Source: Hordeum vulgare subsp. vulgare
Lineage: Eukaryota; Streptophyta; Magnoliopsida; Poales; Poaceae
Length of the DNA stretch: 64,000 bases
Direction of reading: 5' to 3'
Assembly: GCF_904849725.1 (NCBI RefSeq)
Contig: NC_058518.1
Coordinates: forward strand, 215,462,741 to 215,526,740
Under the pieces are notes generated by a model, which saw only the letters and a list, made by a program, of their open reading frames with translations, did not search any database and was not told where the DNA came from. The position numbers and the translations under genes were made by a program. Positions 23,623 through 34,519 of the stretch are shown in pieces; positions within the stretch are counted from its first letter, which is position 1, and the number at the start of each line of letters is the position of its first letter.

Positions 23623-24842
23623 AGAAGAAGGAGAAGTTGGAGGAGGAGGAGGAGGATAAGGAGAAGGCCAAGGACCTTCTAGTCCTTCTCCTCCTCCTTC
23701 TCCTCTTTCTTCTTGATTTCTTCTTCTTCTCCTCCTCCTCCTCTTTCTTCTCCTCTTTCATATTATCCTTGCTTTAATTTCCCCAACAATGACATAATTA
23801 GCCCATTTAGCTCCAAAATACAATAATAAGCTCAAAATGGCATAAGAACCTTGGTTAGCTCATGAATATTATATACTTAGCTTGTTTTCCTCTAAAATGG
23901 GATAATTAACCCATTTAGCTACAAAAAGACATAATTAGGTAATTTAGCTCCAACAAGAGGAGAAGAGGAGAAGAAATAGGAAAAATGAAAAGTAAGAAGA
24001 AGAAGAAGAAGAAGAAGAGAAGAATGAGAAGGAGGAGGAGGAGGAGGAGAAGGAGTAGGCCAAGGACCTTCTAGTCCTTCTCCTCCTCCTCCTTCTCCTC
24101 CTTCTCCTCCTTCTTCTCCTCCTTCTTCTTCTTCTCCTCCTCCTCTTATTTCTTCTCCTCTTTCATATTATCCTTGCTTTAATTTTCCCAACAATGACAT
24201 AATTAGCCCATTTAGCTCCAAAATACCATAATAAGCTCAAAATGGCATAATAACCTTGGTTAGCTCATGAATATTATATACTTACCTTGTTTTCCTCTAA
24301 AATGGGATAATTAGCCCATTTAGCTCCAAAAAGACATAATTAGGTAATTTAGCTCCAACAAGAGGATAAGAGGAGAAGAAATAGAAAAAATGAAAAGAAA
24401 GAAGAAGAAAAATAAGAATAAGAGAAGAAGGAGAAGGAGGAGGAGGAGGAGGAGAAGGAGAAGGCCAAGGACCTTCTAGTGCTTCTCCTGCTCCTCCTTC
24501 TCCTCCTTCTCCTCCTTCTTCTTGATTTCTTCTTCTTCTCCTCCTCCTCCTCTTTCTTCTCCTCTTTCATATTATCCTTGCTTTAATTAACCCATTTAGC
24601 TCCAAAATGCCATAATAAGCTAAAAATGGCATAAGAACCTTGGTTACCTCGTGAATATTATATTATTAGATTGTTTTCTGCTAAAAATGACATAATTAGC
24701 TGAAAAACATCATATTTTGTTTTTCTTCGGACTTTCTTATTCACATTTTTGCAGATTGGATACACTACATGGATGGAAGCTGGCATTCATGGAGTTAAAC
24801 AATGTCGATGGATGAACTTTATATGTATATCATCTAGTTTTC
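18741..24842 (+). pseudogene. CACTA-2 second gene (plant Ptta/En/Spm-type protein), spliced, decayed
   Basis: Downstream of the transposase and on the same strand. The first exon (18741-19366) encodes a glycine/arginine- and proline-rich N-terminus. Further exons with GT-AG borders can be traced at about 19446-19665, 19747-19941, 20030-20203, 20271-20651 and 20742-20918, with shorter candidates after that. The middle exons carry the Transposase_24-type signature: a Trp-rich WETALVDEW-like segment, then ENAKDRHSQ and HHQGSANLLQF. A coiled-coil-like segment rich in KERAANQ and ALDERDQ lies at 20742-20918. In-frame stops (TAG at 19122, one in the second exon near 19570 and one in the third near 19857) show it is not functional. 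A possible last exon follows the palindrome array near 24755. The partner role (binding subterminal repeats) is inferred from En/Spm. Confidence 0.72.
21271..24580. repeat. Tandem array: eight units of about 380-455 bp, each with a purine/pyrimidine palindrome
   Basis: The anchor TCCTTGCTTTAATTT recurs at 21271, 21650, 22063, 22518, 22958, 23365, 23766, 24171 and 24575, so spacings are 379, 413, 455, 440, 407, 401, 405 and 404 bp. Each unit holds a unique part (TTAGCCCATTTAGCTCC and TTGGTTAGCTCATGAAT) and a polypurine tract mirrored by a polypyrimidine tract, centred on a conserved AAGGACCTTCTAGTCCTT core (the first copy is AAGGACTTTCTACTCCTT). Cores lie near 21550, 21950, 22408, 22848, 23264, 23670, 24062 and 24468. 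It sits in a late intron of the second CACTA-2 gene. Lysine/arginine-rich antisense frames in it are composition artefacts. Confidence 0.95.
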
Positions 24843-25057
24843 ATTTGAGTTGATGAACAATGTCGAACTATATGTATATGTGTATATGGATAAACAGTGC
24901 AATACTTTGTATATTGGTTCTTTTGATATATGGGGATGTACATTGATTTATATGTATATCATATATGTGTGGTGAATTATATATATGTGTTGGCAAGTAT
25001 ATGTGTGGTGAACTATATATCATATATGTGTGGTGAATTATATAAATGTGATGTCAA

Positions 25058-25098
<41 letters not shown>

Positions 25099-25140
25099 CT
25101 GTGAAATAATATAAAACAAAAAAAACAGGTACTATATGGT
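24843..25140. other. A/T-rich 3' region with TA and TG microsatellites
   Basis: Non-coding. The phrase ATATGTGTGGTGAA(C/T)TATAT repeats between 24960 and 25040, followed by a TA run (about 25060-25082) and a TG run (25083-25098). Probably the 3' untranslated or spacer part of CACTA-2. Confidence 0.7.
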
Positions 25141-25706
25141 CTCTTTGTCGTCTGCCAGCTGATGGCAAAGACCTGTGTCATCAGCTGGCAGATGGCAAAG
25201 GTGCCATATGGCACCCAGCTGTGCATCCTGGGGTTTCTATATAGGCTCTTTGACGTCTGCCTCCAGGGAGGGCAGACGAGAAAGAAGAGGGCACAGAGGA
25301 GGGGGGGAGGAGGAGGCAGACGGCAAAGAGTGGAGGGGGGGAGGAGAAGAAGACAGACAGCAAAGAGTAAGGGGGAGCAGACGGCAAAGAATAAGGGGGA
25401 GGCAGACGACAAAGAATAAGGGGGAGGCAGACGACAAAGCCTCCGTTAACCCCTAGCGGAGGCAACGCCTGTCGGCTGCCGTCTCGGGCACTTTGCCGAC
25501 TGCTCCTGAGTAAAGCTGACGGCAAAGAGCTTTGCCGTCCGCTTTGGGGGGACAGACGACAAAGAAGGTCCTATGCCGGCGTAGGCTGGCGTAGAAATTT
25601 TGGCGGCCGTGAGATTCTTTGCCGTCTGTTGTTTTGTCTTTGCCGTCCAGGATTTAGTCTTTACCGTCTGTGATGGCAGACGACAAAGAAGCTGATTCCT
25701 GTAGTG
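25141..25706. repeat. CACTA-2 right subterminal repeats and TIR
   Basis: Many copies of CAGACGGCAAAG or CAGACGACAAAG and their reverse complements, the same core as at the left end. The region ends GCTGATTCCTGTAGTG, the intact CACTA terminus. The reverse complement of the last 25 bp resembles the left end after its two substitutions and a small insertion are allowed for. Confidence 0.9.
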
Positions 25707-27385
25707 TGATTGGAAACTCAAATACATGTGTGGGTACATAGACAACACACTGTCCCTAGTGAGCCTCTAAAGGACTAGCTCGTTGATCAAAGATGGTCAA
25801 GGTTTCGTGACCATAAACATGAGTTGTCATTTGATAATGGGTTCACATCATTTGGAGAAAGATGTGATGGAGAAGACTTAAACTATCAATGTAGCATGTG
25901 ATCGTGTCAGTTTATTGCTACTGTTTTCTGCATGTCAAGTATCTGTTTCTGTGACCATGAGATCATACAACTTCCGGGCACTGGAGGAGTACCTTGTGTG
26001 TATCAAACGTCACAACATAATTGGGTGACTATAAAGGTGCTCTACAGGTATCTCCGAAGGTGTCTGTTGGGTGTTAAGAATCGATACTGGGATTTGTCAC
26101 TCCGTATGACGGAGAGGTATCTCTAGGGCCCACTCGGTAATACAACATCACAATGAGCTTGCAAGCAATGTAACTAAGGATTTAGTCATGGGATCTTGTA
26201 TTACGGAATGAGTAAAGCGAGTTGTCGGTAACGAGATTAAACTAGGTATGGAGATATCGACGATCGAATCTCGAGCAAGTAACATACCGATGGATAAAGG
26301 AAACACTATACGAGATTGACTGAATCCTTGAGATTATGGTTCAACCGATAAAGATCTTTGTAGAATATGTAGGAGGCTATATGGGCATCCAGGTCCCGCT
26401 ATTGGTTATTAGCTAGAGAGTGTGTGACGTCATGTCTGCATAGTTCTCGAACATCCAGGGTCTTTACACTTAAGGTTCGGTGACATTTCGGTATAGTTGA
26501 GTTATGTATGTTGGTGAATGAAAGTTGTTCGGAGTCGTAGATGTGATCTTGGATGTCACCAGGAGCTCCAGAATGTTCCGGAGGTAAAGATTTATATATG
26601 GGAAGTCATATTTTGGCTACAGGAAAAGTTTCTGGTTTTTCCGGTATTGTACCGAGAACCTTCTACAAGGTTCCAGAAACTTTTGGAATAGTCCGGAAGT
26701 CCACCAATAGTTCTACCATGACCCAATGGTTTGCGTGGGTTGCGTGGATACATTGTGGCCTTATTGGGCCAAGCACACAGGTCCCTCAAGGCCCATGCAG
26801 TTGGGAAAGGTGGAAAGTCCACCTTTGTATCGAAGGGAAGGAAGTGGACTAGGATTCCACCTCCTCCCCCTTGGATGCACCCTAGAGCTTGGAGGGGCTG
26901 TTCCCCACGCCCCTCCACCTATATACAGAGGGGAGGGTGCCCCAAGAGTAAACATGAAGCACTTGGCACCCCTCTCTCTCCCTAGATCGCTTTCTCCTCC
27001 GTTAGCGGTTTCAGTAGCGTTAGGCATAGCCCTGTGGTGACAGCAACACCACCACCACCGTGACGCTGCCGAAGAACTCATCAACCTCTGTATCCTTTCT
27101 TGTTGTATCAAAGAGGCGTAGAACGTCATCGAGGTGTACGTGTGCTGAACACGGAGGTGCCGTACTTTTGGGACTAGATCGGGACCGACCGTGATGGGAT
27201 CGCGGGACAGATTGTGATTTGGATCGCGAACACGTTCGACTACATCTACCGCATTATATACGCTTCTGCTTAGTGATCTACAAGGGTATGTAGATGCACT
27301 CACCCTATCGTAAATGTTAGTCTCCATAGATTGATCTTGGTGTGCGTAGGAAATTTTTTGTTTCCTATGCGACGTTCCCCAATAG

Positions 27386-27398
27386 TGGCATCATGAGC
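27386..27398 (+). promoter_or_regulatory. Primer-binding site of copia element A
   Basis: TGGCATCATGAGC lies 1 nt after the LTR end. It resembles the plant initiator-tRNA-Met primer site TGGTATCAGAGC with a substitution and an insertion. The same motif occurs in element B (60083-60095), which supports shared priming. Confidence 0.75.
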
Positions 27399-28639
27399 TA
27401 GGTCTATGCGTAGATAACATCACGAGTAGAACACAAAGGAGTTTGTGTGTGTTGATATTTAGATTGCTTCCTTCCTTAGTATTTTATTGGTTCAGCGGTA
27501 CTGTGGGATGAAGCAGCCAGGACCAACTTTACTCGTCCACGTACGAGAGACAGGTTCCATTGCCTGACATGCAACTTGTTGCATAAAGATGGCTAGCGGG
27601 TGTTTGTCTCTCCTACTTTTGTTGAATCAGATTTGACAGAGGCGGTCCTTGTAGAAGGTTAAATAGCAACTTCCATATCACTGTTGTGATTTTTGCGTAG
27701 GTAAGAAGCATTCTTACTAGATACCCATAGAAGCCATGTAAAACATGCACCAACAAATTTGAGGACGTCTAACTTATTTTTGTAGGGTTATGTTGTGATA
27801 GGATATGGCCAAAGACATGATGATATATATTCGTGAGATGGTCCTGTTGTAGTAGTTAATATCAACTTGCATGTTGATGCTACGGCAACCGGCAGGAGCC
27901 ATACGGTTGCCTCTAATTATTGTATGACCTTCGTCTCACTCATTAAGCATTAGGTAATGCTTTACTTTTTAGCTAAACGGTATCAATAGTAGTACAAGCA
28001 TGGTTGGCGTGACAACCTCGATGGAAGCACAATGATGGAGATCATGGTGTGGCGCCGGTGAAGATGGAGATCATGCCGGTGCTTTGAAGATGGAGATCAA
28101 AAGCACAAGTTCATGGCCATATCATGTCACTTATGATTTGCATGTGATGTTAATCCTTTTATGCACCTTGTTTTGCTTAGGATGATGGTAGAATTATAAG
28201 GTGATCCCTCACTAAATTTCAAGATAAAATTGTGTTCTCCCCGAGTGTGCACCTTTGCGAAAGTTCATCATTTTGAGACACCACGTGATGATCGGGTGTG
28301 ATATACCCTACGTTCACATACAACGGGTGCAAGAAAAAGTTTTGCACATGCGGAACGCTCGGGTTAAACTTGACGAGCCTAGCGTGTACATACATGGCCT
28401 CGGAACATAAGAGACCAAAAGGTCAAACATGAGTGATATAGTTGATATGATCAACATGAAGATGATCACCATTGAAAGCAGCTCATCTCACGAGATATCG
28501 GACTTGGGTTGGTGAATTTGGATCATGTACCATTCGAATGACCAGAGGGATGTCAATTTGAGTGGGAGTTCTTAAGTAATATAATTAATTGAACTCATTA
28601 TCATGAACATACTCAAAATGTCTTTGCGAATTATGTTGT
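27399..28639 (+). other. Untranslated leader of copia element A
   Basis: No protein-like frame. It matches, in inverted orientation, the leader of element B (about 58840-60082) in several blocks, for example the GATGATCGGGTGTGATA block near 28286 and CGAGCCTAGC near 28373. It presumably carries packaging and dimerisation signals, which cannot be read here. Confidence 0.7.
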
Positions 28640-29950
28640 AGATGATTACTTGCGTTGTAGCTCCCATGTTTGTTTTGATATGTTCCTAGAGAAAATTAAG
28701 TTGAAAGATGATGGTAGAAATTATGCAGACTTGGTCCGTAAACTGAGAATTGTCCTCATTGCTGCGCAGAATGTTTATATCATTAATGGATCGCTCGGTG
28801 AACTACCTGAAGCATCGCCTTTAGATGTTGCGAACATCTGACATACACGTTTTGATGACTACATGATAATTCAGTGTTTCTTGCTTTACGGCTCAGAATT
28901 GAGGCTCCAAAACGATTTGAACGTCACAAAACATATAAGATGTTCCAAAAGCTGAAATTAGGATTTTAGCCTCATGCCCGTGCTGAGAGGTGTAAGACCT
29001 CCGACAAGATTCTTTGTCCACGAAGTAAAGGAGAAAAACTCAATCTTTGAGTATGTGTTCAGATTGTCCGGGTGCTACAATTACTTGAATCAAGTGGGAG
29101 CTGATCTTCTAGATAAGATAGTGATTGACATAGTTTTCGAAAGTCATTGCCACTAAGCTACTCAGCTTCGTGATGAACTATAGCATACCAGGGATGGGGA
29201 AGATGATCCCTGAGCTATTCGCAATATTTGACACCGCAAAGGTGGATATCAAGAAGGAGCATCAAGTGTTGATGGTTAGTAAAACCACTAGTTTCAAGAA
29301 GGGCAAGGGAAAGAAGGGAACCTTCGAGAATGGCATGTCAGTTATTACTCCATAGAAGAAACCCAAGGTTGAACCCAAACCCAAGATTATGTGCTTTTAT
29401 GATGAGGGGAATGATCACTGAGGCAGAACTGCTCTAGACACTTGGTAGATAAGAAGGCTGGCAACATCAACAGACATATATTAGATATACGTGTTATTGA
29501 TGTGTACTTTACTAGTACTCCCAATATCACCTGGGTATTAGATACTGGTCTAGTTGCTAAACGTTAGTAACTCAAAACAAAAGCTATGGAATAGACGGCG
29601 ACTAGCTAAAGGCGAGGTGACGATGTGTTTTGGAATTGTTTCCAAGGTTAATAATATCACCATCGCACGCTCCCTCTACCTTCGGGATTATTGTTAAACC
29701 TAAATGTTGTTTGGTGTTTGCGTTGAGCATGAACATGATTGGATTGTGTTTATTGCAATACGGTTATTCATTTAAAGAGACTAATGGTTACTTTGTTTAC
29801 TTGAATAATACCTTCAATGGTCATGCACCTAAATAGGAATGGTTTATTGAATATCGATCTTAGTGATACACATGTTCACAATATTGATGCCAAAAGATAC
29901 AAAGTAGTAATGATAGTACCACTTACTTGTAGAAGTGTCGCTTAAGTCAT

Positions 29951-30130
29951 ATTGGTATAAAACATATGAAGAAGCTCCATGCTGATGGATCTTTGGACTC
30001 ACTTGTTTTTGAATCCTTTGAGACATGCGAACCATGCCCATTGGTGTAAACGCATGAAGAAGCTCCATGCAGATGGATCTTTTTGGACTCACTTGATTTT
30101 GAATCACTTCAGACATGCAAAGCATGCCAT
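29951..30130. repeat. About 89-bp tandem duplication in the integrase zinc-finger segment of A
   Basis: The block starting ATTGGTATAAAACATATGAA at 29951 recurs at 30040 as ATTGGTGTAAACGCATGAA and continues through GAAGCTCCATGC to ACATGC. The intact element B has a single copy here. The two copies differ at several positions, so the duplication is not recent. Confidence 0.75.
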
Positions 30131-30642
30131 ATGGGCAAGATGACTGAAGGCCTCGTTTCAGTAAGATGGAACAAGCAAGTGACTTATTGGAAATAATACA
30201 TTTTGATGTATGTAGTCCAATGAGTGCTGAGGCACACAGTGGATATCGTTACGTTCTTACTTCACAAATGATTTGAGTTGATACATGTGTATTTACTTGA
30301 TGAATCATGAGTCTGAATTATTGAAAAGTTCAAGGAACTTCAGAGTGGATTTGAAGATCGTTGTGACAAGAGGATGAAATATCTAGGATGTGATCGTAGA
30401 GATGAATATCTAAGTAGCGAGTTTGGTATACATTTAAGACAATGTGGAAATTGTTTCACAATTCATGCCACCTAGAACACCATAGCGTGATGTTGTATCC
30501 AAACATCGTAGCAGCGCCCTATTATATATGGTGCATACTATGATGTCTCTTATCGAATTACCATTATCGTTTTGTGGTTATGCATTAGAGACAACCACAT
30601 TCACCTTATATAGGGCACCATTTAATTTCGTTGAGATGACAC

Positions 30643-30647
30643 CGTAT
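30643..30647. other. Target-site duplication of gypsy element G (left copy)
   Basis: CGTAT precedes the TGTCACACCC LTR start. The identical CGTAT follows the distal LTR end at 63969-63973, and copia integrase sequence continues across the two copies. Confidence 0.95.
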
Positions 30648-30863
30648 TGTCACACCCTGTTTTTACCACACTTCAACTGTAGTTTCAAAATCTGAGTTTC
30701 TTAAAAAAATCAAAAGAAATGTTTTGAGTGTCATGATTGTCATTTTTTTTTACCGGCTACTGTAGGGGAACACCCCACAGCTCTTAGTTTTATTGATCAA
30801 TATTTACAATAATTACAGTCAGGGGGGAAAGAATGTACAGGGGTGGGGTAGATATTACAAACC

Positions 30864-33800
30864 TCAAGGAGGTAAAAAGGAAATCCATTCCAAGAGGGCC
30901 TCCCTCAGCCTAGGTTTAATTCTGTAAGCTAGGAGGGACAAATCATAAATAAAACCAGACCTCCATCTCTTGAAGCTAGGTTGCTCATTCTTGAAAACCT
31001 TGGCATTCCTGATAGTACAAATGTTCCAGCATGCAGTGAAGAATGTCTCTGAGAAAAAAGGGTGGGCAAAGTCCTTCCTTGTAGCAAGAGTGGTTGTGTA
31101 CATGTCAGATCCCTGCCATGAGATCCGTAGATAGGTCCATATCCTGTTGCTAAAAGAGCAATTGAAGAAAAGGTGGTCTCTATCCTCCTTGACCTGAGCA
31201 TGACAGAGAACACATAGGTTGGATTCAGAGACTTTCCAATGCCTGCGTTCAAGCATGTCCTGTGTATTGAGTCTGTCCATAATAAGCATCCAGGCAAACA
31301 TGTTTATTTTGATGGTTCAACAGCTCTTCCAAATCCAACAGAGCAAAGGATTAGGAACAATAGGCTTGTGTACATGGTTGTAGTATTTCTTAGAAGAGTA
31401 AGATTTACTATCAGGACCCCAAAGCCAAATATCTTTGGTGTTTGGGTCATTATGTAGGTTTTGGACTAGATAGCTGACTGTTTGAAACTCCTGATGAGCT
31501 CTATCTGATAGTGGTAGATGAAAGAGATTGATCATGCTTTCAGTGTGTGCAGCTTGGAAGACTTCCTCAGCAATACAAAAAGAGTCCACAACAAAAGAGA
31601 ATAATCCTTGAAACCTTTGGGCCAGAGGGATGATAGAACCATCTACAACCCAGGGATCAGACCAGAACAAGAATGTGTCACCTCTGTTGGGCACAACATA
31701 GGAAACAGCTCTGAAGTTGTCCATTTTTTTGCAGATGTCCTTCCACCAGAAAGAGCCACAGAAAGAAGTCCCTTGAGGGACAATATTGTGGTAGTAAGTA
31801 TCCCAGATTAGCTTCACCCAAGGAACATGAACTTTGTTGAGGAATTTATCTACATGCTTGAGCAGGACAACTTCATTCTGAACAGCCAAGTTCATAATGC
31901 CCAAACCCCCCTTCATCTTAGGCCTGCACACCAGGTCCCATGCAGCAAGAGAGGGGGCATGATCCTGACCATTTTTCCTCCACAGACATTGCCTCTGAAT
32001 CCTTTCCAACTGCTTATGTATTCCAGGGGGATATCCAGACTGCACAGAAAGAATAGTGGAACAAAAGACAGAGTTGAGTTGTTCTTCCCCCTTGAGCTAG
32101 AAAAGAGGAGCTGGCAGAGAGCTTCCTCTCCATACTGTCCACCAAGGGCATGAGGTCAATGATTCTGGGTTTAGTTGTACCAACAGGTAGTCCAAGATAG
32201 GTGAAAGGAAGAGATCCAGTCTTACAACCTATTGCATCAGCCAGGAGGTGAAGATGATGTTGATCAATGTTTACTGGTAGCAGGGTAGATTTGTGGTAAT
32301 TCACCTGAAGACATGTGGATTGTGAGAAGAGCAACAGCATTGCATATTGGACAATTAGAAAATCGTTGTCATGAGAAGGAATTGGGAGTTGCAGCAAACC
32401 ATCTTGTAACAGCTTGTTAACCAAGGTGTGGAGAAAATGTGCATCTATTGCAAAGAGTAGAGGGGACAAAGGGTCCCCCTGCCTGACCCCTCTTCTACAC
32501 ACGAATTTTTTCCCAGGAACTCCATTAACAAGGATGAAGTAGGATCCAGTGTTAAGCAGCTGTTGAACCCAAAGAAGCCACTTGACAGGAAAACCTTTGT
32601 GTTGCGGGATCTGAAGAATAAACTCATGTTCTATAGAGTCAAAAGCCTTTTCAAAATATAGCTTTAGTATGACAATAGGTTTTTTACACTGATGACATTG
32701 ATGCAAGTATTCAAGTGTCCAACCCACACAGTCTTGAATGGTCCTAGACTTAATGAAGCCATACTGGTTCTTATGAATGCAGTTCATAATCGTTAGCTGA
32801 AGTCTATTAGCAATCATTTTGGACAGAAGTTTTAGCCCCATACCAGTGAGGGAGATAGGCCTGAAGTCACCCACTTGCTCAGGAGATCTCTTTTTTGGCA
32901 TGAGGGTGATATAAGAGGAGTTCATGTTTTCCAGCTGGGCTGATCCAGCATGAAATGCAGTAGCAAGTTGGTAGAACTGAGGGGAAATGATGTGCCAACA
33001 CTTTTTGAAAAAGAGTCCATTAAAACCATCAGGGCCAGGGGCTTTGTCAATGGGCATTTCTTTGATAGTTATGTCCATTTCCTCTTTGGAAAAAGGTCTA
33101 GTCAGAATTGATAGTGCTTCCACTTTTTGGATGAGAGCCTGGAGATCAAAAACTAAATTAATGCCATGCGAGGTGCCCATCCTATCTTTGAAGGAAGACC
33201 AGAAGCAAGCTGCAATCTGTTCATGTTCAGTGATGACTGAACCATCAGGCAAGGAGAGAGATGAGATGGAGTTTTTTGTGTATCTCTCAGTGGCCAAGGC
33301 ATGGAAAAAATTTGTGTTCTCCTCCCCCACTTTAATATGTTTGATTGTGGCTCTCTTTTTCCAGTACAGAAACTGCAAATGTAACAAGTGCTCCAAGTGT
33401 AATTTAACAATTATCCTGAAGTTTGCTTCTGGTCTGTATAGTGGCCTGAGCTCCTCAAGATTATCAAGACAGAGTATTACCTTATTGCATTTGTCAATAA
33501 TAGCTTTGAGTTTGGATAGGCTGGTTTGCCATTTCCTAAGAGCCTGTCTTAGATGCTTAAACTTGTCCATGATGATAGCAGATATATGCCCCTTTCTGGA
33601 AGGAACATTCCATGAGTTTGCAACACATTCCAGGAAACCCTCCATTTCTATCCAATAGTTTTCAAACCTAAAAAGGTTACTTTTGGGAATGGTTGTGTTA
33701 ACTGAGACTACACATGGAGCATGGTCAGAAGCATACTTAGCTAGAGGAGTCACTTGGGTCAATGGATAGGAAGATATCCAATTAGCAGAAGTGAAGAACC

Positions 33801-34419
33801 AATCAAGCTGTTCAAGAAGTGGAGAGTCTTGCATGTTGGACCAGGTAAAAGATCTTCCTTTGAGAGGCAGTTCCAAGAGTCCAAGGTGCCCAATAATCTC
33901 ATCGAAAATGAACATATCATTGACATCAGCTCCTGGGAGGTTTCTATTGGTAGGAGAACGAATGAAATTAAAGTCCCCAACCAGCAACCAGTTATCCATT
34001 ACTGGTATTTGGTGGTGATATAACCAGCTGACAAATTGGTCCCTTGACTCACCCTGACAAGGGCCATAAACATTGACAAGAGTCCAGGATTCAGAAGTGT
34101 GGTTAGAGATGAAGGACACAATCACCCCAAATGGTTGCACTGTTACCAGAGTACCAGGCAACACTGAGGAATTCCATAGAGTAATCAAGCCACCCAAAGC
34201 ACCCCTCGAGGGGGTATAAGCAAACTGATCAAATCGTTTTGGACAAAATTTTCTGACAGACCGGAAGTCGATATTTTGCATTTTAGTTTCTTGTAGACAG
34301 ACAACTGTTGCAAGGCTCTCGTCAATTTTGTTGTGCACCACTCGTTGCCGTGAATCTGAATTCAAGCCCCGCACATTCCAGCACAGGACACGCCAACTTC
34401 TAGTAGAACGACTATCCAT
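30864..34419 (-). pseudogene. LINE ORF2: endonuclease, reverse transcriptase and zf-RVT tail, inactive
   Basis: The best start is the ATG at 34417-34419 (MDSRSTRSW), 30 codons inside the longest open frame (which runs 34509-32014), because the endonuclease fold begins right after it (CWNVRGLN). Endonuclease motifs present: QETK, LVGDFN and SDHAP. RT follows (KAPGPDGFNG, FRPISLTG, YGFIKSRTIQDC, GVRQGDPLSP). Two key sites are lost: the first catalytic Asp is Tyr (KLYFEKAFD), and the YADD box is missing, the sequence passing from QYA directly to MLLLF. Frames then shift near 32040 and 31310. The tail (31301-30864) holds the zf-RVT pattern CVLC..H.F..C. The element could not have copied itself in this form. 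Confidence 0.9.
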
Positions 34420-34519
34420 GGATAAGTAATATAGTAGGAAAAGCAGAGTTACATAGCAACTCCCGCAGCCAAGATCCAGCAAAGTACCACACCAAGCAAA
34501 AGAGCCCATAACATGTCTT

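Larger units (their letters stand above)
12698..25706 (+). mobile_element. CACTA transposon CACTA-2, nearly complete, 13.0 kb
   Basis: The right terminus is CTGTAGTG (reverse complement CACTACAGG). The left terminus is AACAACTGGAAAA, a CACTA end with two substitutions. The 3-bp target duplication TGA is present at 12695-12697 and 25707-25709, and removing the element restores the host LTR. Contents in order: left TIR with subterminal CTTTGCCGTCTG repeats, GC-rich and AAG-rich stretches, hairpin leader, En/Spm-type transposase gene, a second spliced gene with an intronic palindrome array, then right subterminal repeats and TIR. The coding frames are disabled, and the mutated left terminus would also be expected to impair transposition. 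Confidence 0.92.
12602..27384 (+). repeat. 5' LTR of copia element A, split by CACTA-2
   Basis: LTR segments are 12602-12697 and 25710-27384, about 1771 bp once the transposon and one TGA copy are removed. It starts TGTTGGAAATATGCC and ends GTTCCCCAATA, followed by a primer-binding site. Joining the two halves restores the unbroken arrangement seen at 42270-42310, which confirms both the LTR and the insertion point. Confidence 0.88.
28640..30647 (+). pseudogene. Copia element A: decayed gag, protease and integrase start
   Basis: Fragments align to the first 650 residues of the element B polyprotein: FLEKIKLKDDGRNYADLVR (gag start, about 28680), LFAIF..VDIKKEHQVLMV (gag end, about 29210-29280), a damaged zinc-knuckle region (about 29390), protease DTG region reduced to LDTG (about 29540), and integrase from about 29930 to 30647. 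Many frameshifts and stops are present and no fragment exceeds about 70 codons. The remnant stops exactly at the CGTAT duplication of gypsy element G and resumes at 63974. Confidence 0.85.

Noticed and set aside
21448..24570. Seven antisense frames encoding Lys/Glu/Arg- and Ser/Phe-rich proteins starting MKEEKK or MKVEKK
   Set aside because: They are the translated face of the purine/pyrimidine palindromes in a tandem intronic repeat; composition is dictated by GAA/GAG/CTC triplets and there is no conserved non-repeat protein.
21271..24580. CRISPR-like array of regularly spaced repeats
   Set aside because: The units are about 400 bp, directly tandem with no unique spacers, and lie in plant transposon DNA; this is a tandem repeat expansion.
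25060..25100. TA/TG run considered as an origin or regulatory element
   Set aside because: A simple microsatellite within the 3' non-coding part of CACTA-2, with no accompanying motif.
32987..33658. 223-codon plus-strand frame opposite the LINE ORF2
   Set aside because: Pure antisense shadow of the LINE reverse transcriptase/endonuclease region.
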